Below, in pieces: positions 60,795-64,000 of a stretch of 64,000 nucleotides of DNA. The notes beneath the pieces were generated by a model that had not been told where the DNA came from, made no database searches, and worked only from the letters and a program-made list of their open reading frames with translations. The stretch's first letter is position 1. Each line of letters starts with the position of its first letter. The translations under genes were made by a program, and so were the position numbers. Source of the stretch: an alpha proteobacterium BAL199 (GTDB lineage: Bacteria > Pseudomonadota > Alphaproteobacteria > Thalassobaculales > Thalassobaculaceae); assembly GCA_000171835.1 (NCBI GenBank), contig ABHC01000006.1, positions 162,603 through 226,602 on the forward strand, given 5' to 3'.

Positions 60795-61820
60795 ATGATA
60801 CCAACTCATGAGACAGCATCTTTCGACTCCGTTACGTCCACCGCGACGGCGGAGCCTGTGGCACAAGCCGTCGGGGCAGGGTTTGCCGTTACCACCACGC
60901 CGCCAGTCGCCACGATTCCCCGGCGGGCGGAGCGTGTCGAATGGCCAACCGTAGTGCTGGCAGCCGGAATATACGCGGCTTGGGCGGGCGCAATGTTGGC
61001 CGCGGCTAGCGGCTCGGTTCCACTGGTGGTCTGGGCGCCGATCGTTGCTTGGTGCGTGGCCTGGCAAGCCTCGCTGCAGCATGAAGTGATTCACGGGCAC
61101 CCGACGCCGAACGCGGGGCTGAACCGTTGGATCGCCGGTCCTCCTCTGGCCCTGTGGCTGTCGTACGAGCGATACCGAGCCACCCACTTGCAGCATCACG
61201 TCGACGAACGATTGACGGACCCGCTCGACGATCCCGAGAGCTTCTACGTGACCGAAAAGGAGTGGCGAACCACCGGTCCAGTTGGGCGCGTCGTATTGTG
61301 GTCGCTCAATACCTTGATCGGTCGACTGGTTCTGGGGCCACCGTGGACCGTGGCTCGGTTTGCGCTCTCGGAGGCGAGAGCGATATGGCGAGGCGACCAG
61401 GCCCGGCGTCGTGACTGGATGCATCATGCGATGGCCGCCACCGTGGTCGCCGTCGTTGTCGACCTCGGCTTCGGTGTACCGCTATGGATTTACATACTGG
61501 CCGTGGTGTGGCCTGCCACCTCGCTGATGCTGCTGCGGTCGTTCGCGGAACACCGGTTGGCAACCGATCCGGCGCACCGCAGCGCCATCGTCGAGAGTCG
61601 TGGTCCGCTCGCGTGGTTGTTTCTGTCCAACAACCTGCATGCGTTGCATCATGAGCGGCCGGGTCTGCCGTGGTTCGTGCTGCCCAAGATCTACCGCGCC
61701 AATCGTGAGGCGGTGTTGGAGCGCAACGGCGGCTATCGGCTGTCGGGGTACGCCGAAGTAGCCCGGCGTTGGTTGATTTCGCCGCGCGATCATCCGCGGC
61801 ACCCCGGCAGCGCGGTATAG
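60795..61820 (+). CDS. fatty acid desaturase family membrane protein
   Basis: Encodes 341 aa. His boxes HEVIH (LQHEVIHGHP), HLQHH and NLHALHH occur in the expected order. Several membrane helices separate them. It belongs to a different subtype from the desaturase at 51944. It is divergent from the XRE regulator, which probably controls it, and 79 bp before a FAD oxidoreductase. Confidence 0.9.
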   Translation: MIPTHETASFDSVTSTATAEPVAQAVGAGFAVTTTPPVATIPRRAERVEWPTVVLAAGIYAAWAGAMLAAASGSVPLVVWAPIVAWCVAWQASLQHEVIHGHPTPNAGLNRWIAGPPLALWLSYERYRATHLQHHVDERLTDPLDDPESFYVTEKEWRTTGPVGRVVLWSLNTLIGRLVLGPPWTVARFALSEARAIWRGDQARRRDWMHHAMAATVVAVVVDLGFGVPLWIYILAVVWPATSLMLLRSFAEHRLATDPAHRSAIVESRGPLAWLFLSNNLHALHHERPGLPWFVLPKIYRANREAVLERNGGYRLSGYAEVARRWLISPRDHPRHPGSAV

Positions 61821-61899
61821 CGCCCCGTCGGGTTCAAGACGCACGAATACTGCCAACACTCCGGCCCGACAGCGGCCGGCTTCGACTGGGAGAGAGTTC

Positions 61900-63237
61900 A
61901 TGACCGAGGTACTGCCGTCTTCGATCGGATACTGCGTGGTGGGGGCCGGCGTGCACGGGCTGTCGACCGCCTGGCATCTCGCGATGGAGTTGGAGGCGAC
62001 CGGTCGGGGTTCCGGCCGTGATGTGATCGTGATCGACAAGACCGCACCCGGCGCCGGTGCTTCCGGCATCGCCTGCGGCTGCGTGCGCAACATGTACATG
62101 ACCGAACCCCTGCATGCGATCCTGCGGCACTCGGTCGATGTGTGGATGGCCGATCCGGTGCGGTTCGGGTTCCAGCAGGTCGGCTACATCTCCGCCGGCG
62201 AGGGTAACCAGCTTGCCGACTATGAAAAGATGGTCGCCCATCATAACGCAGTCGGTTACCGGTCGGACCTGTATGTCGGCAAGGAAGCGAAGGTCTTCCT
62301 GAAGCGGCTCTGGCCGGACTTCAAGACCGATGGCATCGATGTTTGCCACATGGAATATCCGAGCGGATACGCCGGCACCCGTCAGGCGATCTCGGGTCTG
62401 GCCGAGAAATGCATCGAGCGCGGCGTGCGGATCTACTCCGGGGTCGAGGTGACCGGCTACGACATGGCCAACGGCAGGGTCTCGCGGGTGCTGACGCCGG
62501 AAGGTGCGATCGGCGTCGACGTGGTGGTGTGGGGCCTCGGAGCCTGGACTCCGAAGCATTGGGACATGCTGGGACGGGGCGACCAGATCGCGTGCAGCTA
62601 TCCGGATGGCACTACCGTCGAGAAGGACATGTGGACGTACTGGCGTCTGCTGGAAGGCGAGGTCTACACCGACCGTCCCTACCGGACCGCCGATGACCGG
62701 GATCCGCCGGTGCTGCATGTGGAGTTGATGAACACACCGGTTGTCGACCCGCGCACCGGCAAGGAGTTGGACGACCATCTGTACGTGTACTGGAAGAACG
62801 GCGCCGAGCGGATGGACAGCTACGGCATCCAGGGCGGCACCATTCCGATCAAGATCGGCGCAGAGGCGCTGGTCGAGCCGTACGGCCACGCCAGCGACGC
62901 CTACCAGGCGGAAGACTCCTTCGCCGACTACATGACGGCGGCAATGGGACAGTTGATGGGCCGCTTTGAAGGCAACCGCGACAAGTTCCGGGAGCGGCGG
63001 AATGGCGGCATCGGCGCGTTCACGCCCGACAACGTGCCGATCTTCGACTGGGTAGCGGACAATGTGTACATGGTCGCCGACTCCAACCACGGCTTCAAGA
63101 TGCTGGGGGTCGGGAAGCTGCTCGCTCGGCAGTTGGTACGCGGGGAAACCGTCTCTGAATTGACCCCGTTCCGGTTGTCGCGATTCGCCGAAAGCGCCAC
63201 TTTCGGCGCATCGAACAGCCATTGCCCCTGGGTCTAA
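61900..63237 (+). CDS. FAD-dependent oxidoreductase (DAO/glycine oxidase family)
   Basis: Encodes 445 aa. The FAD-binding loop GAGVHG is at residues 15-20 (YCVVGAGVHGLSTAWHL), with IDKTAPGAGASGIACG after it and a late ADSNHGFKMLG region. The DAO family includes D-amino acid, sarcosine and glycine oxidases. GGGAGAGAG precedes the ATG. It probably oxidises an amine in the cytoplasm. The substrate and the tie to the upstream desaturase are unknown. Confidence 0.92.
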   Translation: MTEVLPSSIGYCVVGAGVHGLSTAWHLAMELEATGRGSGRDVIVIDKTAPGAGASGIACGCVRNMYMTEPLHAILRHSVDVWMADPVRFGFQQVGYISAGEGNQLADYEKMVAHHNAVGYRSDLYVGKEAKVFLKRLWPDFKTDGIDVCHMEYPSGYAGTRQAISGLAEKCIERGVRIYSGVEVTGYDMANGRVSRVLTPEGAIGVDVVVWGLGAWTPKHWDMLGRGDQIACSYPDGTTVEKDMWTYWRLLEGEVYTDRPYRTADDRDPPVLHVELMNTPVVDPRTGKELDDHLYVYWKNGAERMDSYGIQGGTIPIKIGAEALVEPYGHASDAYQAEDSFADYMTAAMGQLMGRFEGNRDKFRERRNGGIGAFTPDNVPIFDWVADNVYMVADSNHGFKMLGVGKLLARQLVRGETVSELTPFRLSRFAESATFGASNSHCPWV

Positions 63238-63244
63238 GTGCCTG

Positions 63245-63267
63245 GACCGTCATTGAACGGTCATTTT
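63245..63267 (+). terminator. weak hairpin terminator after the FAD oxidoreductase
   Basis: GACCGT (63245-63250) pairs with ACGGTC (63257-63262) over a 6-nt loop, followed by ATTTT. The stem is short, so termination may be partial. Confidence 0.45.
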
Positions 63268-63442
63268 GATTGCGTTCCAATTCTGGGAACCCTATACCGC
63301 CCGCGACGGTTGTTGGGCTGGCGACGGGAGCGGCGGGCTGCTGCGAATCTCTCGGGTCCGTGATGTCGGTTGCCGGTCAAGTACTGGCGGTTGACTGTGG
63401 AAAGTACTGATAGATTTGCCGGGTTGCTGCGCTACCGTTAAC

Positions 63443-63486
63443 TGAAATTTCAGCATATGCTGGTAGTTGTTCTAGCAATGCATTGC
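63443..63486. promoter_or_regulatory. three palindromes upstream of the XRE gene
   Basis: TGAAATTTCA (63443-63452), CAGCATATGCTG (63451-63462) and GCAATGCATTGC (63475-63486) lie within 44 bp, starting 24 bp before the 63510 ATG. The region is AT-rich. They are candidates for overlapping regulator sites controlling the XRE gene; autoregulation is likely but not shown. The remaining gap 63268-63442 shows nothing else. Confidence 0.45.
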
Positions 63487-63509
63487 GACGTGGAGGTTAA
63501 ATTAGTCAC

Positions 63510-63983
63510 ATGGCACAAGTGAAAGCCGAAAATCGACGTGACGATCCGAACTACCAGATTACCAACAACAATCCGATCGATGTTCACGTCGGCCGCCGTG
63601 TCCGACTGCGCCGTACGCTTCTTGGCATGAGCCAGGAACAGCTTGGCGATGCCTTGAACATTACCTTCCAGCAAGTCCAGAAGTACGAGCGCGGAAGCAA
63701 CCGGATCAGCGCTTCCAGGCTCTGGGATATCGGCCAGATCTTGGATGTGCCAGTCAGCTTTTTCTTCGACGACATCTCGGACGATACGGCCGCTCATTCG
63801 CCGCGCCGCATGAAGGCCGGTGGTGCGAAGGACGAGTACGAAGAGAATCCAGCCGATCCGATGGCGCGTCGCGAGACCCTTGAGTTGGTGCGCGCCTACT
63901 ACTCGATCAAAAACCCGAACCTGCGCAAGCGGATCACGGAAATGGTCAAGTCGGTCGCCACGGCGCTTCCTGAAGAAGCCTGA
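63510..63983 (+). CDS. XRE family transcriptional regulator
   Basis: Encodes 157 aa. HTH_3 spans about residues 27-85: VGRRVRLRRTLLGMSQEQLG, then ALNITFQQVQKYERGSNRIS and SRLWDIGQILDVPVSFFFDD. This matches the common alphaproteobacterial type with an acidic hinge and a C-terminal amphipathic helix (RRETLELVRAYYSI). GGAGG lies about 14 bp before the ATG. It is complete at the right edge. Confidence 0.92.
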   Translation: MAQVKAENRRDDPNYQITNNNPIDVHVGRRVRLRRTLLGMSQEQLGDALNITFQQVQKYERGSNRISASRLWDIGQILDVPVSFFFDDISDDTAAHSPRRMKAGGAKDEYEENPADPMARRETLELVRAYYSIKNPNLRKRITEMVKSVATALPEEA

Positions 63984-64000
63984 GCGTCGACTCCGACGCA

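Noticed and set aside
1..64000. CRISPR arrays, insertion sequences, phage or plasmid genes, tRNA and rRNA genes
   Set aside because: I looked for repeat-spacer patterns, transposase and integrase motifs and the TTCGA tRNA arm in the intergenic gaps and found none. Very degenerate copies cannot be excluded by eye.

Overview
This window is GC-rich, chromosomal-type DNA from an alphaproteobacterium, most likely a Rhodospirillales-like environmental lineage; I do not name a genus. The evidence is a 5-aminolevulinate synthase (the C4 heme route typical of Alphaproteobacteria), osmoregulated periplasmic glucan genes (OpgC and OpgH), a Rickettsia 17 kDa-type surface protein, a DUF6356 protein, many GTG starts with good Shine-Dalgarno sites, and ATGA/GTGA stop-start overlaps. 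I saw no tRNA, rRNA, CRISPR array, insertion sequence or phage gene. The region reads as ordinary, densely packed metabolic chromosome.

Layout. 1-5.2 kb: redox and detoxification genes (YHS protein, AhpD-like protein with an AraC regulator, nitronate monooxygenase, NTF2-like protein, GST, divergent HxlR regulator, cupin). 5.2-10.8 kb: envelope lipid and sugar genes (sterol desaturase-like and HpnK-like; divergent GT2-YfhO-GtrA operon). 10.7-14.1 kb: TPR methyltransferase and an agmatinase/M20 amidohydrolase operon. 14.4-22.6 kb: PhyH oxygenase, orphan HPt protein, 5-aminolevulinate synthase, Lrp regulator, small conserved proteins, a frameshifted sulfotransferase-like gene, a formamidase-family enzyme and a cyclase-homology protein. 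22.7-28.8 kb: a complete dipeptide-type ABC importer and an AraC regulator. 28.9-36 kb: peroxiredoxin-like protein, an aromatic amino acid lyase homologue without the MIO triad coupled to an ornithine cyclodeaminase homologue, a glutaredoxin-MauE fusion with DUF305, and a proline racemase-family enzyme. 36-41.3 kb: surface protein, esterase, and divergent opgC/opgH.

41.4-46.2 kb is the most interesting block. A creatininase-family protein and a RibD-type reductase run rightward, and they meet a leftward operon of zinc-type dehydrogenase, degenerate QueD/PTPS homologue, GT4 glycosyltransferase and methyltransferase. Creatininase-family ArfB and RibD-type ArfC are consecutive enzymes of archaeal riboflavin synthesis, so the block looks like an uncharacterised pathway to a glycosylated, possibly methylated pyrimidine- or pterin-derived compound.

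46.4-64 kb: Nudix, RidA, acyltransferase, PiuC-type dioxygenase, two unknown genes associated with three related CU-rich terminator/RNA elements, an Asp/Glu racemase-like protein, two fatty acid desaturases, an iron-type alcohol dehydrogenase, a probable sulfation locus (arylsulfotransferase-type protein, two membrane proteins, PAPS-type sulfotransferase), HAD and VOC proteins, an XRE regulator coupled to a PhnD-like protein that lacks a signal peptide, a FAD oxidoreductase, and an XRE regulator preceded by three short palindromes.
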